From contig CATKHW010000293.1 in assembly GCA_949752795.1 (NCBI GenBank), forward strand, positions 310,001 through 374,000: a stretch of 64,000 nucleotides of DNA, written 5' to 3'. The position numbers were made by a program, and so were the translations under genes. The stretch's first letter is position 1. Each line of letters opens with the position of its first letter. Positions 8,696 to 20,868 of this stretch are shown piece by piece. The DNA is from Hyperoodon ampullatus. Taxonomy: Eukaryota; Chordata; Mammalia; Artiodactyla; Ziphiidae. The notes beneath the pieces were generated by a model. That model did not search any database. It was not told the origin of the DNA and saw only the letters and a list, made by a program, of their open reading frames with translations.

Positions 8696-10434
8696 CCATT
8701 CCATAGGTCCGAACTCTCCAGGTTGAAGGGAATATTACTACAGCTATAACATGTGCAGGAAACCTAGAGAACGGACACACTGTGAATACGAAAGGTTTCT
8801 AAAACTCAACGAATAGTCCCTCTCCTGGTGCTCCGGTTTGACTTTCCGTCTGCTTTACTATCAACCTCCCAACTTGGAGAGACAGCCCCTTTAACCTCTT
8901 GGTTCGCACAGGTTGCCAATTTGGCAGAGGATGAAAGGGAAGAGGGAGAACCAATGAGAGAGTAGCTGTTAGGCATTTGGACGGGCACATATCACTGTAA
9001 TTTCCCGGCAGGAAGAAGAATTAACCAAATTCTCAGCCACCCACCGGGAACCAGTATAGGTCCTGAACCAAAATTTTGGACTTGCGGTCAGCTCACCAAA
9101 AACGAGTTGAAAAATGGAGCTCAGGGGCACAGCAATTCACAAACTGGCCGAGTAATAAAGGACAACTATCGTCCAAAAATCTGTTGAGGGAAGGCAACGA
9201 GGCGGACTTGAAAGCGAGGCAGAATAGCAGGAAACAGATTTCAAGAGGTACGTTGGAATCGCCTTTAAAGCACAGAAAGAGGGGCACAACTTGGACAATG
9301 ATGCACTTGGCCAAAAAGGGCGTATGCGTTTTCTCCTGAATATGTTCAGGAGAAAACGCATACGCCCTTTTTGGCCAAGCAAGAAAGCAGGCAATGCAAA
9401 TCTGCACTACAAAGAAGTATCACTTCCCACCGGTCAAAAGGGACATCCACAAAATGTGTAAGAACAAGAAAAGCAAGACAGGCCCTGGAGAACAGGGAGC
9501 CTTGTTATGCTGATGGGAGGGATGTAAATTGCCAACTGCCTCTCTGGAGGAGTGCATTCTGTTCCCTAAAACAAGTAAAGAACAGAGCTACAGAGCCAAG
9601 GGCACTACCAGTCTAGGGAATATACCTTGGGAAAACTGAAAATCAATAAGACAGAGCCACCCCAAAATTTAGGGCTGCACTGCATACAAGGACCTCAACT
9701 TGGATACACCTTAAATATCCCAGAAAATATAAACATGGTTCAAAAAATTGTGGTACTTACGTACGATGGAATATCCCTCAGCCATGAAATCAATGTCATA
9801 AGACCAGTAGCAGCAAAATGGGTGGATTCAGGTACGATGATTCTAAGTGAAATAAGTCACACAGAAAAAGAAACTTATCATAAGATATCACTTATGAAGA
9901 TCCTGTAAACATGGCTACACTTGAACTGAGTTAGGAAAGAGAACAGTGTCTCACATTTAGAAAACATTCTTATACCTGCTTAAGGGGGAAGGAGAGGTGG
10001 GGTGATGAATAAAACCAGAGTTTGATATAAGCACAGGTACCGTTCCAAAAACCAACTATGGAATAGACAAGACCTACACCGTCCTCAGCGAAAGGGACTC
10101 AAAACCCCATATTTCCCGCAGAGGAAAATATCTGACTAGTAAGAATCTTAAAACCTATGTATTGATATGTCTCCATAAGGGAATCAAGTGTGTCTAGACT
10201 GGCATAAACATGGCAGCGAGAATCAGCTCAAACCCACTATAAAAAGGAATTTCAAAAACAAAACAAAAAAACTGGGAAATTCTTTACAATTCCTTCAGGG
10301 TCTCTGATGAAAGCTCGAATGACCCTATCTACAATGACAGCTGGATGTGGCATAAGGAGGGGCACTTGGGACTGAGACGATTGGTGAGATTGGGTGAGCA
10401 AATGCAGACCCTTTAAAGCAATAATGCATGGCAC
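8696..10434 (+). repeat. Satellite unit U6
   Basis: Palindrome 9306-9379 with g at 9344. Sister of U5. Own marks: aagaaagcagg just after the palindrome, cacagaaagagg, taaatatccc, gatgaataaaacc (creating a second AATAAA) and gtctccataagg. Confidence 0.9.
9306..9379. mobile_element. Mariner-MITE-like palindrome, U6
   Basis: Same central g as U5 (9344). Confidence 0.77.
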
Positions 10435-12173
10435 CCATTCCATGGGTCCGAACTCTCCAGGTTGAAGGGAATATTACTACAGCTATAACATGTGCGGGAA
10501 ACATAGAGAACGGACACACTGTGAATACGAAAGGTTTCTAAAACTCAACGAATAGTCCCTCTCCTGGTGCTCCGGTTTGACTTTCCGTCTGCTTTACTAT
10601 CAACCTCCCAACTTGGAGAGACAGCCCCTTTAACCTCTTGGTTCGTACAGGTTGCCAATTTGGCAGAGGATGAAAGGGAAGAGGGAGAACCAATGAGAGA
10701 GTAGCTGTTAGGCATTTGGAGGTGCACATATCACTGTAATTTCCCGGCAGGAAGAAGAATTAACCAAATTCTCAGCCACCCACCGGGAACCAGTATAGGT
10801 CCTGAACCAAAATTTTGGACTTGCGGTCAGCTCACCAAAAACGAGTTGAAAAATGGAGCTCAGGGGCACAGCAATTCACAAACTGGCCGAGTAATAAAGG
10901 ACAACTATCGTCCAAAAATCTGTTGAGGGAAGGCAACGAGGCGGACTTGAAAGCGAGGCAGAATAGCAGGAAACAGATTTCAAGAGGTACGTTGGAATCG
11001 CCTTTAAAGCACAGGAAGAGGGGCACAACTTCGACAATGATGCACTTGGCCAAAAAGGGCGTATGCGTTTTCTCCTGAATATATTCAGGAGAAAACGCAT
11101 ACGCCCTTTTTGGCCAAGCAAGCAAGCGGGCAATGCAAATCTGCACTACAAAGAAGTATCACTTCCCACCGGTCAAAAGGGACATCCACAAAATGTGTAA
11201 GAACAAGAAAGGCAAGACAGGCCCTGGAGAACAGGGAGCCTTGTTATGCTGATGGGCGGGATGTAAATTGCCAACTGCCTCTCTGGAGGAGTGCATTCTG
11301 TTCCCTAAAACAAGTAAACAACAGAGCTACAGAGCCAAGGGCACTACCAGTCTAGGGAATATACCTTGGGAAAACTGAAAATCAATAAGACAGAGCCACC
11401 CCAAAATTTAGGGCTGCACTGCATACAAGGACCTCAACTTGGATACACCTTAAGTATCCCAGAAAATATAAACATGGTTCAAAAAATTGTGGTACTTACG
11501 TACGATGGAATATCCCTCAGCCATGAAATCAATGTCATAAGACCAGTAGCAGCAAAATGGGTGGATTCAGGTACGATGATTCTAAGTGAAATAAGTCACA
11601 CAGAAAAAGAAACTTATCATAAGATATCACTTATGAAGATCCTGTAATCATGGCTACACTTGAACTGAGTTAGGAAAGAGAACAGTGTCTCACATTTAGA
11701 AAACACTCTTATACCTGCTTAAGGGGGAAGGAGAGGTGGGGTGATGCATAAAACCAGAGTTTGATATAAGCACAGGTACCGTTCCAAAAACCAACTATGG
11801 AATAGACAAGACCTACACCGTCCTCAGCGAAAGGGACTCAAAACCCCATATTTCCCACAGAGGAAAATATCTGACTAGTAAGAATCTTAAAACCTATGTA
11901 TTGATATGTCTCCGTAAGGGAATCAAGTGTGTCTAGACTGGCATAAACATGGCAGCGAGAATCAGCTCAAACCCACTATAAAAAGGAATTTCAAAAACAA
12001 AACAAAAAAACTGGGAAATTCTTTACAATTCCTTCAGGGTCTCTGATGAAGGCTGGAATGACACTATCTACAACGACAGCTGGATGTGGCATAAGGAGGG
12101 ACACTTGGGACTGAGACGATTGGTGAGATTGGGTGAGCAAATGCAGACCCTTTAAAGCAATAATGCATGGCAC
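10435..12173 (+). repeat. Satellite unit U7 (type A)
   Basis: Palindrome 11045-11118, perfect. Type A marks: gaaacatagag, gttcgtacagg, ggaggtgcac and ctgtaatcatgg, shared with U18, 11 units (19,129 bp) downstream. Own mark: c in gtaaacaacag near 11317. Confidence 0.9.
11045..11118. mobile_element. Mariner-MITE-like palindrome, U7
   Basis: Perfect. Confidence 0.78.
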
Positions 12174-13912
12174 CCATTCCATGGGTCCGAACTCTCCAGG
12201 TTGAAGGGAATATTACTACAGCTATAACATGTGCGGGAAACCTAGAGAACGGACACACAGTGAATACGAAAGGTTTCTAAAACTCAACGCATAGTCCCTC
12301 TCCTGGTGCTCCGGTTTGTCTTTCCATCTGCTTTACTATCAACCTCCCAACTTGGAGAGACAGCCCCTTTAACCTCTTGGTTCGTACAGGTTGCCACTTT
12401 GGCAGAGGATGAAAGGGAAGAGGGAGAACCAATGAGAGAGTAGCTGTTAGGCATTTGGAGGTGCACATATCACTGTAATTTCCCGGCAGGAAGAAGAATT
12501 AACCAAATTCTCAGCCACCCACCGGGAACCAGTATAGGTCCTGAACCAAAATTTTGGACTTGCGGTCAGCTCACCAAAAACGAGTTGAAAAATGGAGCTC
12601 AGGGGCACAGCAATTCACAAACTGGCCGAGTAATAAAGGACAACTATCGTCCAAAAATCTGTTGAGGGAAGGCAACGAGGCGGACTTGAAAGCGAGGCAG
12701 AATAGCAGGAAACAGATTTCAAGAGGTACGTTGGAATCACCTTTAAAGCACAGGAAGAGGGGCACAACTTCGACAATGATGCACTTGGCCAAAAAGGGCG
12801 TATGCGTTTTCTCCTGAATATATTCAGGAGAAAACGCATACGCCCTTTTTGGCCAAGCAAGCAAGCGGGCAATGCAAATCTGCACTACAAAGAAGTATCA
12901 CTTCCCACCGGTCAAAAGGGACATCCACAAAATGTGTAAGAACAAGAAAGGCAAGACAGGCCCTGGAGAACAGGGAGCCTTGTTATGCTGATGGGCGGGA
13001 TGTAAATTGCCAACTGCCTCTCTGGAGGAGTGCATTCTGTTCCCTAAAACAAGTAAAGAACAGAGCTACAGAGCCAAGGGTACTACCAGTCTAGGGAATA
13101 TACCTTGGGAAACCTGAAAATCAATAAGACAGAGCCACCCCAAAATTTAGGGCTGCACTGCATACAAGGACCTCAACTTGGATACACCTTAAGTATCCCA
13201 GAAAATATAAACATGGTTCAAAAAATTGTGGTACTTACGTACGATGGAATATCCCTCAGCCATGAAATCAATGTCATAAGACCAGTAGCAGCAAAATGGG
13301 TGGATTCAGGTACGATGATTCTAAGTGAAATAAGTCACACAGAAAAAGAAACTTATCATAAGACATCACTTATGAAGATCCTGTAAACATGGCTACACTT
13401 GAACTGAGTTAGGAAAGAGAACAGTGTCTCACATTTAGAAAACACTCTTATACCTGCTTAAGGGGGAAGGAGAGGTGGGGTGATGCATAAAACCAGAGTT
13501 TGATATAAGCACAGGTACCGTTCCAAAAACCAACTTTGGAATAGACAAGACCTACACCGTCCTCAGCGAAAGGGACTCAAAACCCCATATTTCCCACAGA
13601 GGAAAATATCTGACTAGTAAGAATCTTAAAACCTATGTATTGATATGTCTCCGTAAGGGAATCAAGTGTGTCTAGACTGGCATAAACATGGCAGCGAGAA
13701 TCAGCTCAAACCCACTATAAAAAGGAATTTCAAAAACAAAACAAAAAAACTGGGAAATTCTTTACAATTCCTTCAGGGTCTCTGATGAAGGCTGGAATGA
13801 CCCTATCTACAATGACAGCTGGATGTGGCATAAGGAGGGACACTTGGGACTGAGACGATTGGTGAGATTGGGTGAGCAAATGCAGACCCTTTAAAGCAAT
13901 AATGCATGGCAC
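12174..13912 (+). repeat. Satellite unit U8 (type B)
   Basis: Palindrome 12784-12857, perfect. Type B marks shared with U19: cacacagtgaa, ggaggtgcac, gaatcacctt, aagacatcac and aactttggaat. Own marks: gtttgtctttcc, gggtactacc near 13080 and aaacctgaaa near 13112. Confidence 0.9.
12784..12857. mobile_element. Mariner-MITE-like palindrome, U8
   Basis: Perfect. Confidence 0.78.
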
Positions 13913-15651
13913 CCATTCCATGGGTCCGAACTCTCCAGGTTGAAGGGAATATTACTACAGCTATAACATGTGCGGGAAACCTAGAGAACGGACACACTGT
14001 GAATACGAAAGGTTTCTAAAACTCAACGCATAGTCCCTCCCCTGGTGCTCCGGTTTGACTTTCCATCTGCTTTACTATCAACCTCCCAACTTGGAGAGAC
14101 AGCCCCTTTAACCTCTTGGTTCGCACAGGTTGCCACTTTGGCAGAGGATGAAAGGGAAGAGGGAGAACCAATGAGAGAGTAGCTGTTTGGCATTTGGACG
14201 GGCACATATCACTGTAATTTCCCGGCAGGAAGAAGAATTAACCAAATTCTCAGCCACCCACCGGGCACCAGTATAGGTCCTGAACCAAAATTTTGGACTT
14301 GCGTTCAGCTCACCAAAAACGAGTTGAAAAATGGAGCTCAGGGGCACAGCAATTCACAAACTGGCCGAGTAATAAAGGACAACTATCGTCCAAAAATCTG
14401 TTGAGGGAAGGCAACGAGGCGGACTTGAAAGCGAGGCAGAATAGCAGGAAACAGATTTCAAGAGGTACGTTGGAATCGCCTTTAAAGCACAGGAAGAGGG
14501 GCACAACTTCGACAATGATGCACTTGGCCAAAAAGGGCGTATGCGTTTTCTCCTGAATATATTCAGGAGAAAACGCATACGCCCTTTTTGGCCAAGCAAG
14601 CAAGCGGGCAATGCAAATCTGCACTACAAAGAAGTATCACTTCCCACCGGTCAAAAGGGACATCCACAAAATGTGTAAGAACAAGAAAGGCAAGACAGGC
14701 CCTGGAGAACAGGGAGCCTTGTTATGCTGATGGGCAGGATGTAAATTGCCAACTGCCTCTCTGGAGGAGTGCATTCTGTTCCCTAAAACAAGTAAAGAAC
14801 AGAGCTACAGAGCCAAGGGCACTACCAGTCTAGGGAATATACCTTGGGAAAACTGAAAATCAATAAGACAGAGCCACCCCAAAATTTAGGGCTGCACTGC
14901 ATACAAGGACCTCAACTTGGATACACCTTAAGTATCCCAGAAAATATAAACATGGTTCAAAAAATTGTGGTACTTACGTACGATGGAATATCCCTCAGCC
15001 ATGAAATCAATGTCATAAGACCAGTAGCAGCAAAATGGGTGGATTCAGGTACGATGATTCTAAGTGAAATAAGTCACACAGAAAAAGAAACTTATCATAA
15101 GATATCACTTATGAAGATCCTGTAAACATGGCTACACTTGAACTGAGTTAGGAAAGAGAACAGTGTCTCACATTTAGAAAACACTCTTATACCTGCTTAA
15201 GGGGGAAGGAGAGGTGGGGTGATGCATAAAACCAGAGTTTGATATAAGCACAGGTACCGTTCCAAAAACCAACTATGGAATAGACAAGACCTACACCGTC
15301 CTCAGCGAAAGGGACTCAAAACCCCATATTTCCCACAGAGGAAAATATCTGACTAGTAAGAATCTTAAAACCTATGTATTGATATGTCTCCGTAAGGGAA
15401 TCAAGTGTGTCTAGACTGGCATAAACATGGCAGCGAGAATCAGCTCAAACCCACTATAAAAAGGAATTTCAAAAACAAAACAAAAAAACTGGGAAATTCT
15501 TTGCAATTCCTTCAGGGTCTCTGATGAAAGCTGGAATGACCCTATCTACAACGACAGCTGGATGTGGCATAAGGAGGGACACTTGGGACTGAGACGATTG
15601 GTGAGATTGGGTGAGCAAATGCAGACCCTTTAAAGCAATAATGCATGGCAC
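13913..15651 (+). repeat. Satellite unit U9 (type C)
   Basis: Palindrome 14523-14596, perfect. Type C marks shared with U20: gctgtttggc, gcaccagt, gcgttcagc and gggcaggatg; the last also occurs in the 3' half of U29. Its end carries tttgcaattcc and gaaagctgg. Confidence 0.9.
14523..14596. mobile_element. Mariner-MITE-like palindrome, U9
   Basis: Perfect. Confidence 0.78.
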
Positions 15652-17390
15652 CCATTCCATGGGTCCGAACTCTCCAGGTTGAAGGGAATATTACTACAGC
15701 TATAACATGTGCGGGAAACATAGAGAACGGACACAATGTGAATACGAAAGGTTTCTAAAACTCAACGAATAGTCCCTCTCCTGGTGCTCCGGTTTGACTT
15801 TCCGTCTGCTTTACTATCAACCTCCCAACTTGGAGAGACAGCCCCTTTAACCTCTTGGTTCGTACAGGTTGCCAATTTGGCAGAGGATGAAAGGGTAGAG
15901 GGAGAACCAATGAGAGAGTAGCTGTTAGGCATTTGGACGGTCACATATCACTGTAATTTCCCGGCAGGAAGAAGAATTAACCAAATTCTCAGCCACCCAC
16001 CGGGAACCAGTATAGGTCCTGAACCAAAATTTTGGACTTGCGGTCAGCTCACCAAAAACGAGTTGAAAAATGGAGCTCAGGGGCACAGCAATTCACAAAC
16101 TGGCCGAGTAATAAAGGACAACTATCGTCCAAAAATCTGTTGAGGGAAGGCAACGAGGCGGACTTGAAAGCGAGGCAGAATAGCAGGAAACAGATTTCAA
16201 GAGGTACGTTGGAATCGCCTTTAAAGCACAGGAAGAGGGGCACAACTTCGACAATGATGCACTCGGCCAAAAAGGGCGTATGCGTTTTCTCCTGAATATA
16301 TTCAGGAGAAAACGCATACGCCCTTTTTGGCCAAGCAAGCAAGCGGGCAATGCAAATCTGCACTACAAAGAAGTATCACTTCCCACCGGTCAAAAGGGAC
16401 ATCCACAAAATGTGTAAGAACAAGAAAGGCAAGACAGGCCCTGGAGAACAGGGAGCCTTGTTATGCTGATGGGCGGGATGTAAATTGCCAACTGCCTCTC
16501 TGGAGGAGTGCATTCTGTTCCCTAAAACAAGTAAAGAACAGAGCTACAGAGCCAAGGGCACTACCAGTCTAGGGAATATACCTTGGGAAAACTGAAAATC
16601 AATAAGACAGAGCCACCCCAAAATTTAGGGCTGCACTGCATACAAGGACCTCAACTTGGATACACCTTAAGTATCCCAGAAAATATAAACATGGTTCAAA
16701 AAATTGTGGTACTTACGTACGATGGAATATCCCTCAGCCATGAAATCAATGTCATAAGACCAGTAGCAGCAAAATGGGTGGATTCAGGTACGATGATTCT
16801 AAGTGAAATAAGTCACACAGAAAAAGAAACTTATCATAAGATATCACTTATGAAGATCCTGTAAACATGGCTACACTTGAACTGAGTTAGGAAAGAGGAC
16901 AGTGTCTCACATTTAGAAAACACTCTTATACCTGCTTAAGGGGGAAGGAGAGGTGGGGTGATGCATAAAACCAGAGTTTGATATAAGCACAGGTACCGTT
17001 CCAAAAACCAACTATGGAATAGACAAGACCTACACCGTCCTCAGCGAAAGGGACTCAAAACCCCATATTTCCCACAGAGGAAAATATCTGACTAGTAAGA
17101 ATCTTAAAACCTATGTATTGATATGTCTCCGTAAGGGAATCAAGTGTGTCTAGACTGGCATAAACATGGCAGCGAGAATCAGCTCAAACCCACTATAAAA
17201 AGGAATTTCAAAAACAAAACAAAAAAACTGGGAAATTCTTTACAATTCCTTCAGGGTCTCTGATGAAGGCTGGAATGACCCTATCTACAACGACAGCTGG
17301 ATGTGGCATAAGGAGGGACACTTGGGACTGAGACGATTGGTGAGATTGGGTGAGCAAATGCAGACCCTTTAAAGCAATAATGCATGGCAC
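15652..17390 (+). repeat. Satellite unit U10 (type D)
   Basis: Palindrome 16262-16335 with c at 16264. Type D marks shared with U14, U21 and U30: gaaacatagag, cacaatgtgaa, gggtagagg and ggacggtcac. The c in the palindrome is shared only with U14. Confidence 0.9.
16262..16335. mobile_element. Mariner-MITE-like palindrome, U10
   Basis: One mismatch near the outer end (c at 16264), shared with U14. Confidence 0.77.
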
Positions 17391-19129
17391 CCATTCCATG
17401 GGTCCGAACTCTCCAGGTTGAAGGGAATATTACTACAGCTATAACATGTGCGGGAAACCTAGAGAACGGACACACTGTGAATACGAAAGGTTTCTAAAAC
17501 TCAACGCATAGTCCCTCCCCTGGTGCTCCGGTTTGACTTTCCATCTGCTTTACTATCAACCTCCCAACTTGGAGAGACAGACCCTTTAACCTCTTGGTTC
17601 GCACAGGTTGCCACTTTGGCAGAGGATGAAAGGGAAGAGGGAGAACCAATGAGAGAGTAGCTGTTAGGCATTTGGACGGGCACATATCACTGTAATTTCC
17701 CGGCAGGAAGAAGAATTAACCAAATTCTCAGCCACCCACCGGGCACCAGTATAGGTCCTGAACCAAAATTTTGGACTTGCGTTCAGCTCACCAAAAACGA
17801 GTTGAAAAATGGAGCTCAGGGGCACAGCAATTCACAAACTGGCTGAGTAATAAAGGACAACTATCGTCCAAAAATCTGTTGAGGGAAGGCAACGAGGCGG
17901 ACTTGAAAGCGAGGCAGAATAGCAGGAAACAGATTTCAAGAGGTACGTTGGAATCGCCTTTAAAGCACAGGAAGAGGGGCACAACTTCGACAATGATGCA
18001 CTTGGCCAAAAAGGGCGTATGCGTTTTCTCCTGAATATATTCAGGAGAAAACGCATACGCCCTTTTTGGCCAAGCAAGCAAGCGGGCAATGCAAATCTGC
18101 ACTACAAAGAAGTATCACTTCCCACCGGTCAAAAGGGACATCCACAAAATGTGTAAGAACAAGAAAGGCAAGACAGGCCCTGGAGAACAGGGAGCCTTGT
18201 TATGCTGATGGGCGGGATGTAAATTGCCAACTGCCTCTCTGGAGGAGTGCATTCTGTTCCCTAAAACAAGTAAAGAACAGAGCTACAGAGCCAAGGGCAC
18301 TACCAGTCTAGGGAATATACCTTGGGAAAACTGAAAATCAATAAGACAGAGCCACCCCAAAATTTAGGGCTGCACTGCATACAAGGACCTCAACTTGGAT
18401 ACACCTTAAGTATCCCAGAAAATATAAACATGGTTCAAAAAATTGTGGTACTTACGTACGATGGAATATCCCTCAGCCATGAAATCAATGTCATAAGACC
18501 AGTAGCAGCAAAATGGGTGGATTCAGGTACGATGATTCTAAGTGAAATAAGTCACACAGAAAAAGAAACTTATCATAAGATATCACTTATGAAGATCCTG
18601 TAAACATGGCTACACTTGAACTGAGTTAGGAAAGAGAACAGTGTCTCACATTTAGAAAACACTCTTATACCTGCTTAAGGGGGAAGGAGAGGTGGGGTGA
18701 TGCATAAAACCAGAGTTTGATATAAGCAGAGGTACCGTTCCAAAAACCAACTATGGAATAGAAAAGACCTACACCGTCCTCAGTGAAAGGGACTCAAAAC
18801 CCCATATTTCCCGCAGAGGAAAATATCTGACTAGTAAGAATCTTAAAACCTATGTATTGATATGTCTCCGTAAGGGAATCAAGTGTGTCTAGACTGGCAT
18901 AAACATGGCAGCGAGAATCAGCTCAAACCCACTATAAAAAGGAATTTCAAAAACAAAACAAAAAAACTGGGAAATTCTTTACAATTCCTTCAGGGTCTCT
19001 GATGAAGGCTGGAATGACCCTATCTACAACGACAGCTGGATGTGGCATAAGGAGGGACACTTGGGACTGAGACGATTGGTGAGATTGGGTGAGCAAATGC
19101 AGACCCTTTAAAGCAATAATGCATGGCAC
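17391..19129 (+). repeat. Satellite unit U11 (type E)
   Basis: Palindrome 18001-18074, perfect. Type E marks shared with U15, U22 and U31: ccactttgg, gcgttcagc, ctggctgag, aagcagagg and gaaaagacc. The gcaccagt variant is shared only with U15. Difference from U15: a at 17581. Confidence 0.9.
18001..18074. mobile_element. Mariner-MITE-like palindrome, U11
   Basis: Perfect. Confidence 0.78.
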
Positions 19130-20868
19130 CCATTCCATGGGTCCGAACTCTCCAGGTTGAAGGGAATATTACTACAGCTATAACATGTGTGGGAAACCTA
19201 GAGAACGGAAACACTGTGAATACGAAAGGTTTCTGAAACTCAACGAATAGTCCCTCTCCTGGTGCTCCGGTTTGACTTTCCGTCTGCTTTACTATCAACC
19301 TCCCAACTTGGAGAGACAGCCCCTTTAACCTCTTGGTTCGCACAGGTTGCCAATTTGGCAGAGGATGAAAGGGAAGAGGGAGAACCAATGAGAGAGTAGC
19401 TGTTAGGCATTTGGACGGGCACATATCAATGTAATTTCCCGGCAGGAAGAAGAATTAACCAAATTCTCAGCCACCCACCGGGAACCAGTATAGGTCCTGA
19501 ACCAAAATTTTGGACTTGCGGTCAGCTCACCAAAAACGAGTTGAAAAATGGAGCTCAGGGGCACAGCAATTCACAAACTGGCCGAGTAATAAAGGACAAC
19601 TATCGTCCAAAAATCTGTTGAGGGAAGGCAACGAGGCGGACTTGAAAGCGAGGCAGAATAGCAGGAAACAGATTTCAAGAGGTACGTTGGAATCACCTTT
19701 AAAGCACAGGAAGAGGGGCACAACTTCGACAATGATGCACTTGGCCAAAAAGGGCGTATGCGTTTTCTCCTGAATATATTCAGGAGAAAACGCATACGCC
19801 CTTTTAGGCCAAGCAAGCAAGCGGGCAATGCAAATCTGCACTACAAAGAAGTATCACTTCCCACCGGTCAAAAGGGACATCCACAAAATGTGTAAGAACA
19901 AGAAAGGCAAGACAGGCCCTGGAGAACAGGGAGCCTTGTTATGCTGATGGGCGGGATGTAAATTGCCAACTGCCTCTCTGGAGGAGTGCATTCTGTTCCC
20001 TAAAACAAGTAAAGAACAGAGCTACAGAGCCAAGGGCACTACCAGTCTAGGGAATATACCTTGGGAAAACTGAAAATCAATAAGACAGAGCCACCCCAAA
20101 ATTTAGGGCTGCACTGCATACAAGGACCTCAACTTGGATACACCTTAAGTATCCCAGAAAATATAAACATGGTTCAAAAAATTGTGGTACTTACGTACGA
20201 TGGAATATCCCTCAGCCATGAAATCAATGTCATAAGACCAGTAGCAGCAAAATGGGTGGATTCAGGTACGATGATTCTAAGTGAAATAAGTCACACAGAA
20301 AAAGAAACTTATCATAAGATATCACTTATGAAGATCCTGTAAACATGGCTACACTTGAACTGAGTTAGGAAAGAGAGCAGTGTCTCACATTTAGAAAACA
20401 CTCTTATACCTGCTTAAGGGGGAAGGAGAGGTGGGGTGATGCATAAAACCAGAGTTTGATATAAGCACAGGTACCGTTCCAAAAACCAACTATGGAATAG
20501 ACAAGACCTACACCGTCCTCAGCGAAAGGGACTCAAAACCCCATATTTCCCACAGAGGAAAATATCTGACTAGTAAGAATCTTAAAACCTATGTATTGAT
20601 ATGTCTCTGTAAGGGAATCAAGTGTGTCTAGACTGGCATAAACATGGCAGCGAGAATCAGCTCAAACCCACTATAAAAAGGAATTTCAAAAACAAAACAA
20701 AAAAACTGGGAAATTCTTTACAATTCCTTCAGGGTCTCTGATGAAGGCTGGAATGACCCTATCTACAACGACAGCTGGATGTGGCATAAGGAGGGACACT
20801 TGGGACTGAGACGATTGGTGAGATTGGGTGAGCAAATGCAGACCCTTTAAATCACAAATGCCTGGCAC
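19130..20868 (+). repeat. Satellite unit U12 (type F)
   Basis: Palindrome 19740-19813 with a at 19806 (ttttaggcc). Type F marks shared with U16, U23 and U32: gtgtggg, tttctgaaac, tatcaatgtaa, gagagcag, gtctctgtaagg and a four-base cluster at 20852-20862. Loss of a stop gives a longer antisense frame here, without coding meaning. Confidence 0.9.
19740..19813. mobile_element. Mariner-MITE-like palindrome, U12
   Basis: One mismatch (a at 19806) that marks all type F units. Confidence 0.77.

Noticed and set aside
19020..19424. Longer 134-codon antisense frame in type F units and U29
   Set aside because: Created when scattered substitutions remove stops between two shorter antisense frames; lost again in other units.
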